Assembly: GCA_050694275.1 (NCBI GenBank)
Contig: JBOGXF010000203.1
Span: forward strand, 1 to 7,834
Direction: 5' to 3'
Origin: JBOGXF01 sp050694275
GTDB taxonomy: Bacteria > Actinomycetota > CADDZG01 > WHSQ01
DNA: 7,834 nt
Made by a program: the position numbers and the translations under genes. A model generated the notes under the pieces. The model worked only from the letters and a program-made list of their open reading frames with translations, had not been told where the DNA came from and ran no database searches. Shown here piece after piece: positions 1 through 7,834 of the stretch (its first letter is position 1; every line of letters begins with the position of its first letter).

Positions 1-431
1 CCGGCGAAGAAGTTGCCGAGCGTCTGCTGCGCGGCGATGCCGATGACGACACCGGTCAGCGCGCCACCGAGGAACAGACCCTCGAGCGGGACCCCGAGCG
101 CGCTCAGGATCAGCACCAGGAGAAGGAGATAGCCGAAGGCCGAGACGACCATGCCGAGGGGTGCACCGCGCGCGTCGCCGACCCGCTCTTCGAGCGCAAC
201 CCGCACCGCCTTGGAAAAGGCCCGCACCGCGATCACTCCGGCGAACAGCAGCACGAGGGCGCCGGCGGTCGCGAGCGCCTGCTCGGTGCTGGTCGCCTCG
301 CCACCGCGTTCCGCGCTCTCGTCCGTGAGTTGGCCGAACCGGGCGAGAATCAGACCGAGCACCGCGACGAGGCCGGCGAGCGTGCCACGTACCAGATGGG
401 GCCGGGCGGCCCTCATCGAGCTCGAATCCAT
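1..431 (-). CDS. MscS-family mechanosensitive channel-like membrane protein, N-terminal part (runs off left edge)
   Basis: Read on the minus strand from ATG at 431, the frame stays open to the window edge (143 full codons plus two bases). The protein has three hydrophobic segments, at about residues 14-32, 53-70 and 93-113. They are followed by a glycine-rich stretch ending in GIAAQQTLGNFFAG (residues 131-144). This matches the pore-lining helix and start of the beta domain of MscS channels, where the usual form is close to GxAxQxxLxNxxAG. Family knowledge: such channels open under membrane tension and release solutes on osmotic downshock. The soluble C-terminal domain lies outside the window. 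No clear Shine-Dalgarno precedes ATG 431; a second in-frame ATG five codons on is a possible alternative. The gene is divergent from the secreted propeller gene. Family assignment is fairly sure; the exact subtype is not. Confidence 0.8.
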   Translation of the reverse strand, partial: MDSSSMRAARPHLVRGTLAGLVAVLGLILARFGQLTDESAERGGEATSTEQALATAGALVLLFAGVIAVRAFSKAVRVALEERVGDARGAPLGMVVSAFGYLLLLVLILSALGVPLEGLFLGGALTGVVIGIAAQQTLGNFFA

Positions 432-517
432 GACCGGGAGGCTACCCGGCCCACGGAAGGGATGGGTCGGAAAGGGGCGAAGTGTTCACGGAGTTCACCC
501 GAGCCTTGGGAGGCCCC
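432..517. other. Divergent intergenic spacer between the MscS-like gene and the propeller gene
   Basis: These 86 bp must hold the promoters of both flanking genes, but I see no convincing -10 or -35 box on either strand. Two small structures are visible. One is a perfect 5-bp inverted repeat, CCGGG (434-438) and CCCGG (445-449), just upstream of the MscS-like ATG, which could fold over its initiation region. The other is a direct repeat, GTTCAC at 484-489 and 493-498, 9 bp apart. Both are short enough to arise by chance in GC-rich DNA. The region ends with the ribosome binding site of the plus-strand gene. Confidence 0.4.
508..513 (+). promoter_or_regulatory. Ribosome binding site that sets the start of the propeller gene
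   Basis: GGGAGG lies 4 nt before ATG 518. It favours ATG 518 over the in-frame GTG at 482, which has no comparable site and would put 12 extra non-hydrophobic residues ahead of a normal signal peptide. Confidence 0.65.
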
Positions 518-1939
518 ATGCGTCGCGTTAGTCGCTTCTTGCTGCTTGCCATGGTCGCATCCGTTCTTCTTTCGATCCTTCCCGCCGCACCGGGCCTCGC
601 CGGTGGCAAGCGGCTGTCGTTCAACAAACCGGTCGACCTGAGCTCGTTCTCGCCGCTGCGCACCGCGGTCGGCACCGTCTACTCGGCAGACGATGATGAA
701 GAGCAATCCGATCACGAGTGGTCGGCCGAGCCGGTCATCGGCGTCGACAACAAGGGCGTTATCTACATCGGGGGGACGTGCTGCATCGTCGCAGCTTCGC
801 CGGTCTGGGCTTCCTTCGACGGCGGCAAGGAGTTCGTCGAGCTCGAGTCCCCGGGGCACGTGCGCGAGTGGGGGATCGGCGCCGAGGGCGACATCGAAGT
901 CGACGACGAGGGCAACATGTACTTCGTCGACACCTACATCCCCGGGCTCCTCAGCTCGAAATGGAGCGGACACGGCGAGACGTGGGAGTTCACGGCTCCG
1001 GCCACCGGAGTGATCCCGGGGTTCGACGATCGTCCATGGCTCGCCTACAGTGAGAAGGCGCTCTATCTCTACGTGAACCACGTGTCGCACACGCAGGTCT
1101 ATTCCTCAAACGACGGTGGTCTCACTTACACGAGTGAAGGCCCCCTATCTTGGGAGGGGAACACCTCAGGCCAGCCGTATTTCCCCGGGCACATCGCGGC
1201 CGACCGCAAGAAGGGCACGCTGTGGGTCGCGGGAGTGGTCGGGAGCGGGTCCGGGAAGAACGCGACGATCGGCTCGACGGTGTCGACCGACGGGGGAAAG
1301 ACCTTCACGGAGGCCGTCGTCACCAAGCCACAACGCGACGGAGGCTTCAGCCCGATCTTCACGGGAACGGCCGCGGTCGACGCGGCGGGCAACGGATACG
1401 TGACCTGGTCGACCTGGGACAAGGACGGCTGCGACGTCTATTACGCGTCCTCCACCAACCTCGGCAAGTCGTGGAACAAGCCGGTCAGGGTCAGCGACGG
1501 GAGAGGCTGTGCGACCTTCCCCTGGATCGTGGCCGGCGAGGACGGCAAGATCGCGCTTGCGTGGTATCAGACGCCGAAGGTAAGGAGGGAAACGGCGACA
1601 CAGCGGTTCATCCGCGCCCTGACGTCGGGAACGACGGTCTACGGCGGGATCGAGATCCCCGAGTTCTCTCCCCAGGACGAGCTCGCGCCCGATGCCCCCT
1701 GGTACCTGCACGCGGCCGTGGTCCCCAACGCGACCGCGAAGCGGCCGCAGGTCCTCGAGGAGCGGGTTCCCACCAAGATGCCGGTGCTGCTCGGTCCCAT
1801 GGGCCGGGAGCTGTGGGACTTCCTGCAGCTAGACATCGGCCCCGACGGACGCCTTCACATCACCTACGCCGAGAAGTTCAAGGACAGCGCTCCCCAGACC
1901 TGGTACTTGTCGAGCAAAGGGGGGCCGCGTCTCCGGTAG
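518..1939 (+). CDS. Secreted Asp-box (BNR/sialidase-like) beta-propeller protein
   Basis: The protein has 473 aa from ATG 518. It opens with a classic signal peptide: basic MRRVSR, a hydrophobic core to about residue 21, then small residues with likely cleavage near LAG at 27-29. No lipobox Cys is present. The mature part carries four Asp-box motifs (S-x-D-x-G-x-T-F/W): 99-106 (SFDGGKEF), 197-204 (SNDGGLTY), 256-263 (STDGGKTF) and a degenerate one at 312-319 (STNLGKSW, Asp to Asn). Asp boxes mark turns of beta-propeller blades in sialidases and many non-sialidase secreted proteins. I did not recognise a sialidase arginine triad or an FRIP motif, so enzymatic activity is not implied. Four Cys remain after cleavage (88, 89, 305, 331), including a vicinal pair, which is consistent with disulfides in an exported protein. 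The gene is monocistronic, divergent from the channel gene and convergent with the CNNM pair. The fold class is fairly sure; ligand and role are unknown. Confidence 0.82.
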   Translation: MRRVSRFLLLAMVASVLLSILPAAPGLAGGKRLSFNKPVDLSSFSPLRTAVGTVYSADDDEEQSDHEWSAEPVIGVDNKGVIYIGGTCCIVAASPVWASFDGGKEFVELESPGHVREWGIGAEGDIEVDDEGNMYFVDTYIPGLLSSKWSGHGETWEFTAPATGVIPGFDDRPWLAYSEKALYLYVNHVSHTQVYSSNDGGLTYTSEGPLSWEGNTSGQPYFPGHIAADRKKGTLWVAGVVGSGSGKNATIGSTVSTDGGKTFTEAVVTKPQRDGGFSPIFTGTAAVDAAGNGYVTWSTWDKDGCDVYYASSTNLGKSWNKPVRVSDGRGCATFPWIVAGEDGKIALAWYQTPKVRRETATQRFIRALTSGTTVYGGIEIPEFSPQDELAPDAPWYLHAAVVPNATAKRPQVLEERVPTKMPVLLGPMGRELWDFLQLDIGPDGRLHITYAEKFKDSAPQTWYLSSKGGPRLR

Positions 1940-1959
1940 GGCTCAGGATCGGCCTACCG
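1934..1959. terminator. Inverted repeat spanning both convergent stop codons; possible bidirectional terminator
   Basis: CGGTAGG (1934-1940) and CCTACCG (1953-1959) form a perfect 7-bp stem with a 12-nt loop. The plus-strand TAG stop (1937-1939) lies in the left arm and the minus-strand stop (TCA at 1943-1945) lies in the loop. The symmetry would let it serve both converging transcripts. Neither side has a U-tract, so it is not a textbook Rho-independent terminator. GC-rich bacteria are reported to use hairpins without U-tracts, but the function here is inference. Confidence 0.4.
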
Positions 1960-3259
1960 AACGTGGTGGCTCGGCGGTGCGCTCGATCATCACCTGCACT
2001 ACGCGCCGGCGATGCATGGTTCTGACCCGCACGCGCCACCCGTCGTGCGTCACCGAGTCGAGCCGCTTGGGGATGCGGCCGAGCCGGTCCATGAGAAATC
2101 CGGCGATGGTCTCGTATTCGCCCTCCGGCAGCTCGATCCCCAAGAGATCCTCGGCCTCATCGATCCGGAGAGAGCCCGGTACCAGGTAGCGATCCGGCCC
2201 GACCTGCTCGATGTCGAGCTCGGCCACGTCGTACTCGTCGCGGATCTCGCCGACGAGCTCCTCGATGACGTCTTCGATGGTAACGATCCCGGCCGTGCCC
2301 CCGTGCTCGTCGAGGACCAAGACGACGTGACTGCGATGCCTGCGCATGTCCAGCAGGAGCGGCTGGAGCTTGCGTGACTCGGGCACGACCAGCATGCGGC
2401 GAATGTACTCACGCGACAAGGGTCGCTCCCGGTCGTCCACGTCGATGCGAAGCAGATCTTTGGCGTGGAAAAAGCCAAGCACGTGGTCGAGGTCCTTTTC
2501 GAATACGGGTATGCGTGAGTGTCCGGTGTCCAGGACCACACGTTCGATGTCGGCCGGAGTGTTCGTTATGGGAACCGCCGCGACGTCGGTGCGCGGAACC
2601 ATGGCGGCTCCCGCATCGAGCTCTCCGAGGCCGACCGCGCCGGACAGCAGGCGACCCTCGAACTCCTTGATCAGCCCCTCCTTCGCGGACTCCTCCACCA
2701 TCACCCCGATCTCACCGAGGGAATGGACTGAGAGCAGCTCGTCGCGCGGCTCGACTCCTACCAACCGCAATACGCCGTTAGATAGCGCGTTAAGGAGATG
2801 GATAAAGGGACGAAACAGATTCGCGTAGACACGGGCCGGAATGGCCATAAACAGCGAGCTTCGCTCCGGTACGGCGATGGCGACGTTCTTGGGCGCCATC
2901 TCGCCGACGACCATGTGCAGGAACACGATGATCGTCAAGGCAACCACGAACGAGATCGAATGCAGCACTGCCGGCGATAGCTCGATGGGGTTGAGCGCGT
3001 TCTCGATGATCCGCGCGACGGCCGGCTCCCCGATCGCTCCCAACCCCAGCGACGCCATGGTGATGCCAAGCTGCGCTGCCGCGAGCATGAAAGACAGCTC
3101 TCGGATGGACCTCAGCGCGAAGTCGGCGCGCCGGTTGCCCTCTGACGCAAGATGCTCGATCTTCGTGCGGCGCGCCGCGATGAGTGCGAATTCCATTCCC
3201 ACGAAGAAGGCGTTGGTGAGGAGAAGCAGCAGGGTCGCGAGCAGCAACCAGCCGATCAC
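1943..3259 (-). CDS. CNNM/DUF21-CBS-CorC_HlyC family membrane transporter-like protein (second paralogue)
   Basis: The protein has 438 aa from GTG 3259. This start is chosen because the GTG overlaps the upstream TGA by 4 bp and has GAGGAG (3265-3270) 5 nt before it, and because it begins directly at the first membrane helix. Opening further upstream would add a 30-residue tail encoded inside the neighbour. Order of parts: N-terminal CNNM (DUF21) membrane domain, with helices at about 4-20, 60-80 and 100-118 and the conserved GEMAPKN at 119-125; a CBS pair at about 205-330, with MVPR (220-223), GHSRIPV (246-252) and DEHGGTAG (317-324); then a CorC_HlyC domain at about 345-430. Family members are linked to Mg2+/Co2+ export or tolerance, the CBS pair sensing nucleotides; the old 'hemolysin' label is unreliable. 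Length is normal. It probably shares an mRNA with, and may dimerise with, the upstream paralogue. Confidence 0.9.
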   Translation of the reverse strand: MIGWLLLATLLLLLTNAFFVGMEFALIAARRTKIEHLASEGNRRADFALRSIRELSFMLAAAQLGITMASLGLGAIGEPAVARIIENALNPIELSPAVLHSISFVVALTIIVFLHMVVGEMAPKNVAIAVPERSSLFMAIPARVYANLFRPFIHLLNALSNGVLRLVGVEPRDELLSVHSLGEIGVMVEESAKEGLIKEFEGRLLSGAVGLGELDAGAAMVPRTDVAAVPITNTPADIERVVLDTGHSRIPVFEKDLDHVLGFFHAKDLLRIDVDDRERPLSREYIRRMLVVPESRKLQPLLLDMRRHRSHVVLVLDEHGGTAGIVTIEDVIEELVGEIRDEYDVAELDIEQVGPDRYLVPGSLRIDEAEDLLGIELPEGEYETIAGFLMDRLGRIPKRLDSVTHDGWRVRVRTMHRRRVVQVMIERTAEPPRSVGRS

Positions 3260-4578
3260 GACGGCTCCTCGTCGGAGGAGGCTGGGGGAGCCACCAGCAA
3301 CACACGCCCAACTCTGCGGCCGTCCATCTCGACGACCTTGAACTCCCATCCCTCGTGTTCGGTGTGGTCACCAGGCTCCGGTATGCGGTCGAAGCGCCAC
3401 AAGAGAAAGCCGCCGAGAGTCTCGAAATCTCCTTCCGGCATCTCGAAACCCGTCGCGTCGCGCACCTCGTCCCGGTGCAGCTTCCCGGACACGATGTGGA
3501 CGCCCTCGGGCGAGACGCTCGGCGGTGGCGAGAGGGTCGCGCGGTCGTACTCATCCTCGATCTCCCCAACGATCTCTTCGAGAATGTCCTCGACCGTGAT
3601 GATCCCGGCCGTGCCCCCGTATTCGTCGAGCACCACCGCCATCTGCTGGTTGCGCTTGCGCATCTCGAGCAGCAACGACTGGAGCGGCCGTGACTCCGGC
3701 ACCACGATCGCGTCGCGCACGATCTCGGACACCTGGGTCGTATCCCGTCGGTCGATGGGTATGGCGTGCACGTCCTTGATATGAGCGATCCCGGCAATGT
3801 CGTCGATGCCCTCTTCGCAAACGGGAAAGCGCGAATGGCCGGTCTCGAGGGAGAGACGGGCAAGCTCGGCGACCGGAGCCTCCATCTGGAGGGCGACCGT
3901 GTCGACGCGCGGGATCATCGCGTCGGCCGCGGTCTTCTCGGCGAAGCTGATGGAGCGAGCAAGGAGCGCGTACTCGGGTTCCCGGAGGCCACCTTCCGCC
4001 CGGCTCTGCCGGATGAGGAGCTCGAGCTCGTCGAGCGAACGGAGGGGAATCAGCTCCTCCTGGGGCTCGATTCCCAGGCGACGCACCGTCCAGTTGGCGG
4101 AGTTATTGAGAAACAGCACGAGCGGCTTCCACAGCGCGTTTATGAGTCGCATGGGGCCCACGACGGCGAACGCGACGCCGGCCGGGTGGGCGATGGCGAG
4201 GTTTTTCGGGACGAGCTCGCCGAACACCATCTGGCTAGCGGTCGCGACCACGAGGGCAAGCAGGATGGTGACGCCCGCGCCGCGAGGGAGATCGAGGCCG
4301 ACGACCTCGAAGACCGTATTGAAGGCGCGTCCAAGCGTCGGCTCCATGATGAACCCCACGAGCAGCGAGGTCACCGTGATGCCGAGCTGCGCCCCCGAGA
4401 GCTGACAGGAGCGCGATTTCAACCCGGCGAGCGTGGTCCGGGCGCCGCGATGATCTTCCTCGGCGAGGCGCTCGACCCGCTCGCGATCGACCGCGACGAG
4501 GGCGAACTCTCCCGCGACGAAGAAGCCGTTGGCAGCGATCAGGAGCGCGACGGCCAGGAGACCGAGGGCGATCTCTAT
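3256..4578 (-). CDS. CNNM/DUF21-CBS-CorC_HlyC family membrane transporter-like protein (first paralogue), apparent ATA start
   Basis: The protein has 440 aa if it starts at ATA 4578. In this frame a TAA stop sits at 4591-4593. The first ATG/GTG/TTG after it is TTG 4422, which would remove the first 52 residues, including membrane helix 1 and the conserved NGFFVAGEFALV segment (17-28). ATA 4578 lies 8 nt after a perfect AAGGAG and aligns within one residue of the paralogue's start. An ATA start, or an ATG misread as ATA, is therefore the best reading. Domains: CNNM membrane part with GELVPKN at 120-126; CBS pair with MIPR (221-224), GHSRFPV (247-253) and DEYGGTAG (318-325), then VEDILEEIVGEI (329-340); CorC_HlyC domain to about 432. 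Family role: Mg2+/Co2+-related transport or tolerance. It is the first gene of a two-gene operon, overlapping its paralogue by 4 bp, and is divergent from glyS. Family assignment is firm; the start codon is the uncertain part. Confidence 0.88.
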   Translation of the reverse strand: MEIALGLLAVALLIAANGFFVAGEFALVAVDRERVERLAEEDHRGARTTLAGLKSRSCQLSGAQLGITVTSLLVGFIMEPTLGRAFNTVFEVVGLDLPRGAGVTILLALVVATASQMVFGELVPKNLAIAHPAGVAFAVVGPMRLINALWKPLVLFLNNSANWTVRRLGIEPQEELIPLRSLDELELLIRQSRAEGGLREPEYALLARSISFAEKTAADAMIPRVDTVALQMEAPVAELARLSLETGHSRFPVCEEGIDDIAGIAHIKDVHAIPIDRRDTTQVSEIVRDAIVVPESRPLQSLLLEMRKRNQQMAVVLDEYGGTAGIITVEDILEEIVGEIEDEYDRATLSPPPSVSPEGVHIVSGKLHRDEVRDATGFEMPEGDFETLGGFLLWRFDRIPEPGDHTEHEGWEFKVVEMDGRRVGRVLLVAPPASSDEEPS

Positions 4579-4586
4579 GGCGCATG

Positions 4587-4592
4587 CTCCTT
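4587..4592 (-). promoter_or_regulatory. Ribosome binding site that sets the start of the first CNNM gene
   Basis: On the minus strand AAGGAG is followed by an 8-nt spacer and then ATA (4578-4576), an ideal position. The nearby ATG at 4585-4583 is only 1 nt from GGAG and out of frame with the conserved protein; its frame gives an Arg-rich product. The site therefore points to ATA 4578. Confidence 0.7.
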
Positions 4593-4619
4593 ATGCGGGG
4601 GGTCCATACCCCTATGATG

Positions 4620-4640
4620 CCCGGCGATCGGGGGGCCGGG
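4620..4640. other. Stem-loop in the divergent spacer upstream of glyS
   Basis: CCCGGC (4620-4625) and GCCGGG (4635-4640) form a 6-bp all-GC stem with a 9-nt loop. It lies in the 90-bp spacer between the CNNM operon and glyS, just upstream of where the glyS -35 region would fall. It could be an operator, or a chance product of GC-rich sequence. The spacer is too short for a T-box or a glycine riboswitch on the glyS side. Confidence 0.25.
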
Positions 4641-4656
4641 GCGTCATGGTCGGCTC

Positions 4657-4662
4657 TATCAT
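4657..4662 (+). promoter_or_regulatory. Candidate glyS -10 box, placed for a leaderless transcript
   Basis: TATCAT fits the TANNNT form of an actinobacterial -10 element. Its last base is 4 nt before GTG 4666 and 7 nt before A of ATG 4669, so a typical start site would fall at or next to the initiation codon. No Shine-Dalgarno sequence is visible before either codon, which fits leaderless translation. I see no clear -35 box. Confidence 0.45.
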
Positions 4663-4668
4663 GCGGTG

Positions 4669-5993
<1,325 letters not shown>

Positions 5994-5997
<4 letters not shown>

Positions 5998-6260
5998 CCA
6001 CTCTGTCTGGACGGGTACTCGTGCACGAAGAGCCGGCGAAGAACGCCACCGTCGAGCTGCACAATGCGAGCGGCGACGTGGTCGACCAGGTCCAGGTCGA
6101 CGACGACGGCAGATACACCTATCACCTGTCACCGGGCGAGTGGGCTCTCAACGTCTGGGACGCCTACGGACACCGGGGCGCGGCCCAAGTGACCTTGGGA
6201 GAGGACGACGACAAGGTGCTCGACATCGATCTCGAAGAGCCCGAGGGGGGTCACGGATGA
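5994..6260 (+). CDS. Small cytoplasmic prealbumin-like (carboxypeptidase regulatory-like) beta-sandwich protein between glyS and ppdK
   Basis: The protein has 88 aa. The start is clear: ATG 5994 overlaps the glyS TGA by 4 bp, with AAAGAGG (5979-5985) 8 nt upstream. The pattern SGRV (5-8), TVELHNASGDVV (19-30), DDDGRYTYHLSPGEW (36-50), then LNVWDAYG (52-59), matches the repeating strands of carboxypeptidase regulatory-like or transthyretin-like domains, where a DxxGxY turn and an LxPGxY/W step are usual. Those domains are mostly extracellular, but this copy has no signal peptide or membrane segment and consists of the single domain only. It is strongly acidic, especially toward the C-terminus (EDDDK, DLEEPE). 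Coupling by ATGA at both ends means it is made together with GlyRS and PPDK, so a role tied to one of them is plausible but unproven. I do not recognise a named family, and the fold call rests on pattern only. Confidence 0.85.
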
Positions 6261-7834
6261 CGAAGTGGGTCTACGACTTCAACGAAGGAGACGCGTCGCA
6301 GAAGTATCTGCTCGGCGGCAAGGGAGCCAACCTCGCCGAGATGACCAACCTCGGGTTGCCCGTCCCCCCCGGGTTCACGATCACGACCGAGGCGTGCAAC
6401 GCCTTCCGGCAGAGTGGCCGGCAGTTTCCTAATGGGTTGCTGGATGAGGTCGCGGAGCACCGTAAGAAGCTCGAGGAGACGATGGGTCGCCAGATCGGCG
6501 ACACCCGCGACCCGCTGCTCGTGTCGGTGCGGTCCGGCGCGGCCTTCTCGATGCCGGGGATGATGGACACGGTTCTGAACGTCGGCCTCAACGACGAGAG
6601 CGTCGAGGGCCTTGCCGAGCAGACGGGTTCCGAGCGCTTCGCGTGGGACAGCTACCGCCGGCTCTTGCAGATGTTCGGGAAAACGGTGATGGGAGTCGAC
6701 GGCGACCTGTTCGAGGAAGCGATCGAGGAGACCAAAGAGAAAAGGGACGTCGAGAGCGACGTCGATCTCGACGTGAAAGACCTCAAATCGCTCGTGAAGA
6801 CCTTCGAGAAGATCATCAAGAAGGAGACGAAGAGGGAGTTCCCGCAGGATCCGACCGAGCAGCTCCACTTCGCCATCGAGGCCGTGTTCAAAAGTTGGGA
6901 CAACCGCCGCGCACAGGACTACCGGCGCAGAAACAGGATTTCCGACGACCTCGGCACCGCGGTAAACGTGCAGACGATGGTGTTCGGGAACAAGGGCGAT
7001 GACTCCGGCACCGGCGTCGCGTTCACCCGCGATCCCTCGACCGGAGAGAAGAAGCCTTACGGCGATTACCTCCAGAACGCGCAGGGCGAGGATGTCGTCG
7101 CCGGAATCAGAAACACGGTGCCGCTCGACGAGATGGGCTCGCTGCAGCCCGACGCGTGGGCCGAGCTGAAGGTTCACCTCGCGACGCTCGAACGTCACTA
7201 CAAAGACATGAACGACATCGAGTTCACGGTCGAGCAGGGCAAGCTGTGGCTGCTGCAAACGCGCATCGGTAAACGAACTGCGCTCGCAGAGTGGGTGATC
7301 GCCTACGACATGGTCGAGGAGGGCCTGATCGACGAAGAATCCGCCGTCCGTGATCGCCTCACCGCGGGGAAGCTGGATGAGCTATTCAAGCCCGTGATCA
7401 ATCCCTCAACCGAGCCGGTGGCCAGGGGATTGAACGCGTCTCCGGGGGGAGCCGTCGGGCGGGTTGTGTTCACCGCCGATGATTCGGAGGAGTGGGCCGC
7501 CAGGGGGGAGAAGGTCATTCTCGTACGCCGGGAGACGACGCCCGACGACTACCACGGCATGGTCGTTGCCCAGGGAATTCTCACCTCTGCGGGCGGGACC
7601 AACTCGCACGCCGCGGTGGTGGCGCGCGGTGAGGGGATACCCGCCGTCTGCGGCGCAGACGCGATCCGCATCAATCGCAAGGCAAGAGAGTTCTCGGTTG
7701 CTGGGACCAAGGTCAAAGAGGGCGACTGGATCTCGATCAACGGGACCGACGGAAACGTCTACGTCGAGGAGGCAGACCTCGAGCCCTCGGCGCTCGAAGC
7801 CGCGATCGCCGGCGACGAGGAGACACGCCGTGCG
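6257..7834 (+). CDS. ppdK: Pyruvate, phosphate dikinase, N-terminal 526 residues (runs off right edge)
   Basis: PPDK interconverts pyruvate + ATP + Pi with PEP + AMP + PPi, and serves gluconeogenesis or PPi-linked glycolysis. ATG 6257 overlaps the previous TGA by 4 bp and follows GAGGGGGG (6243-6250). The ATP-grasp part shows GGKGANLAEM (20-29, K22), SVRSGA (90-95, R92), SMPGMMDT, a linker region, then DIEF (E322) and LLQTR (Q334). These agree with ATP-site residues known from Clostridium symbiosum PPDK (K22, R92, E323, Q335). The phosphohistidine domain carries GGTNSHAAVVARG (446-458) with catalytic His451. The residue two before this His, the regulatory Thr of plant and many bacterial enzymes, is Asn449. 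The PEP/pyruvate TIM barrel (family length about 870-900 aa) lies beyond the window. The frame is intact throughout. The gene is third in the glyS operon. Confidence 0.96.
   Translation, partial: MTKWVYDFNEGDASQKYLLGGKGANLAEMTNLGLPVPPGFTITTEACNAFRQSGRQFPNGLLDEVAEHRKKLEETMGRQIGDTRDPLLVSVRSGAAFSMPGMMDTVLNVGLNDESVEGLAEQTGSERFAWDSYRRLLQMFGKTVMGVDGDLFEEAIEETKEKRDVESDVDLDVKDLKSLVKTFEKIIKKETKREFPQDPTEQLHFAIEAVFKSWDNRRAQDYRRRNRISDDLGTAVNVQTMVFGNKGDDSGTGVAFTRDPSTGEKKPYGDYLQNAQGEDVVAGIRNTVPLDEMGSLQPDAWAELKVHLATLERHYKDMNDIEFTVEQGKLWLLQTRIGKRTALAEWVIAYDMVEEGLIDEESAVRDRLTAGKLDELFKPVINPSTEPVARGLNASPGGAVGRVVFTADDSEEWAARGEKVILVRRETTPDDYHGMVVAQGILTSAGGTNSHAAVVARGEGIPAVCGADAIRINRKAREFSVAGTKVKEGDWISINGTDGNVYVEEADLEPSALEAAIAGDEETRRA

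Noticed and set aside
484..498. Direct repeat GTTCAC-GGA-GTTCAC as a regulator site
   Set aside because: Two 6-bp copies only, direct not inverted, and no further copy noticed; too weak to call an operator.
482..517. GTG 482 as start of the propeller gene
   Set aside because: It would place 12 residues before the signal peptide, while ATG 518 has GGGAGG 4 nt upstream and gives a normal signal peptide.
413..1090. 225-codon minus-strand frame across the MscS/propeller spacer
   Set aside because: It covers both the MscS-like start and the signal-peptide region of the propeller gene, and its translation is low-complexity and unlike any family I know.
3260..3349. Upstream 30-codon extension of the second CNNM gene to ATG 3349
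   Set aside because: The extension lies wholly inside the upstream gene, has no membrane or conserved character, and GTG 3259 has a good ribosome binding site with a 4-bp overlap.
2790..3863. 357-codon minus-strand frame spanning the junction of the two CNNM genes
   Set aside because: It is a shifted frame of the CNNM genes, rich in Arg, Ser and Pro; the real frames carry CBS and CorC motifs.
3766..4617. 283-codon plus-strand frame antisense to the first CNNM gene
   Set aside because: Charged, low-complexity translation with no domain; explained by GC bias opposite a real gene.
4579..4668. Glycine riboswitch or T-box leader before glyS
   Set aside because: The whole divergent spacer is 90 bp and the apparent transcription start is at the glyS start codon, leaving no room for a leader.
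6251..7258. 335-codon open frame antisense to ppdK
   Set aside because: It lies opposite an unbroken PPDK with conserved ATP-site residues; no motif or ribosome binding site supports it.

Overview
The window is about 7.8 kb of GC-rich, tightly packed bacterial chromosome. The organism is most likely an actinobacterium or a similar high-GC lineage. The reasons are the strong G/C preference at third codon positions, two tandem CNNM/CBS transporter paralogues of the kind common in Actinobacteria, an alpha2-type glycyl-tRNA synthetase, and a glyS start with no Shine-Dalgarno but a -10-like box at leaderless distance. This assignment is inferred from style, not from a marker phylogeny.

Layout. 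Positions 1-431 (minus) hold the N-terminal part of an MscS-like mechanosensitive channel that runs off the left edge. An 86-bp divergent spacer separates it from 518-1939 (plus), a secreted Asp-box (BNR/sialidase-like) beta-propeller protein. That gene converges on a minus-strand pair, with only 3 bp between stop codons and a 7-bp inverted repeat spanning both. The pair (4578->3256 and 3259->1943) encodes two paralogous CNNM-CBS-CorC/HlyC membrane proteins that overlap by 4 bp. A 90-bp divergent spacer follows. The plus-strand operon glyS (4669-5997), an 88-aa prealbumin-like protein (5994-6260) and ppdK (6257 to the right edge) then runs with 4-bp ATGA overlaps at both junctions.

Functional reading. 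The left half is envelope biology: osmotic release, a secreted propeller and divalent-cation transport-type proteins. The right half is a translationally coupled set that charges tRNA-Gly and interconverts pyruvate and PEP, with a small protein of unknown function between the two enzymes.

Points most worth a second look: the first CNNM gene has no canonical start codon that would keep its first membrane helix, and appears to start at ATA (or the base is an assembly error); the small beta-fold protein is wedged between glyS and ppdK; and PPDK has Asn where the regulatory Thr lies two residues before the catalytic His. I see no mobile element, CRISPR array, tRNA, rRNA or obvious defence system, and no gene-free stretch longer than 90 bp.
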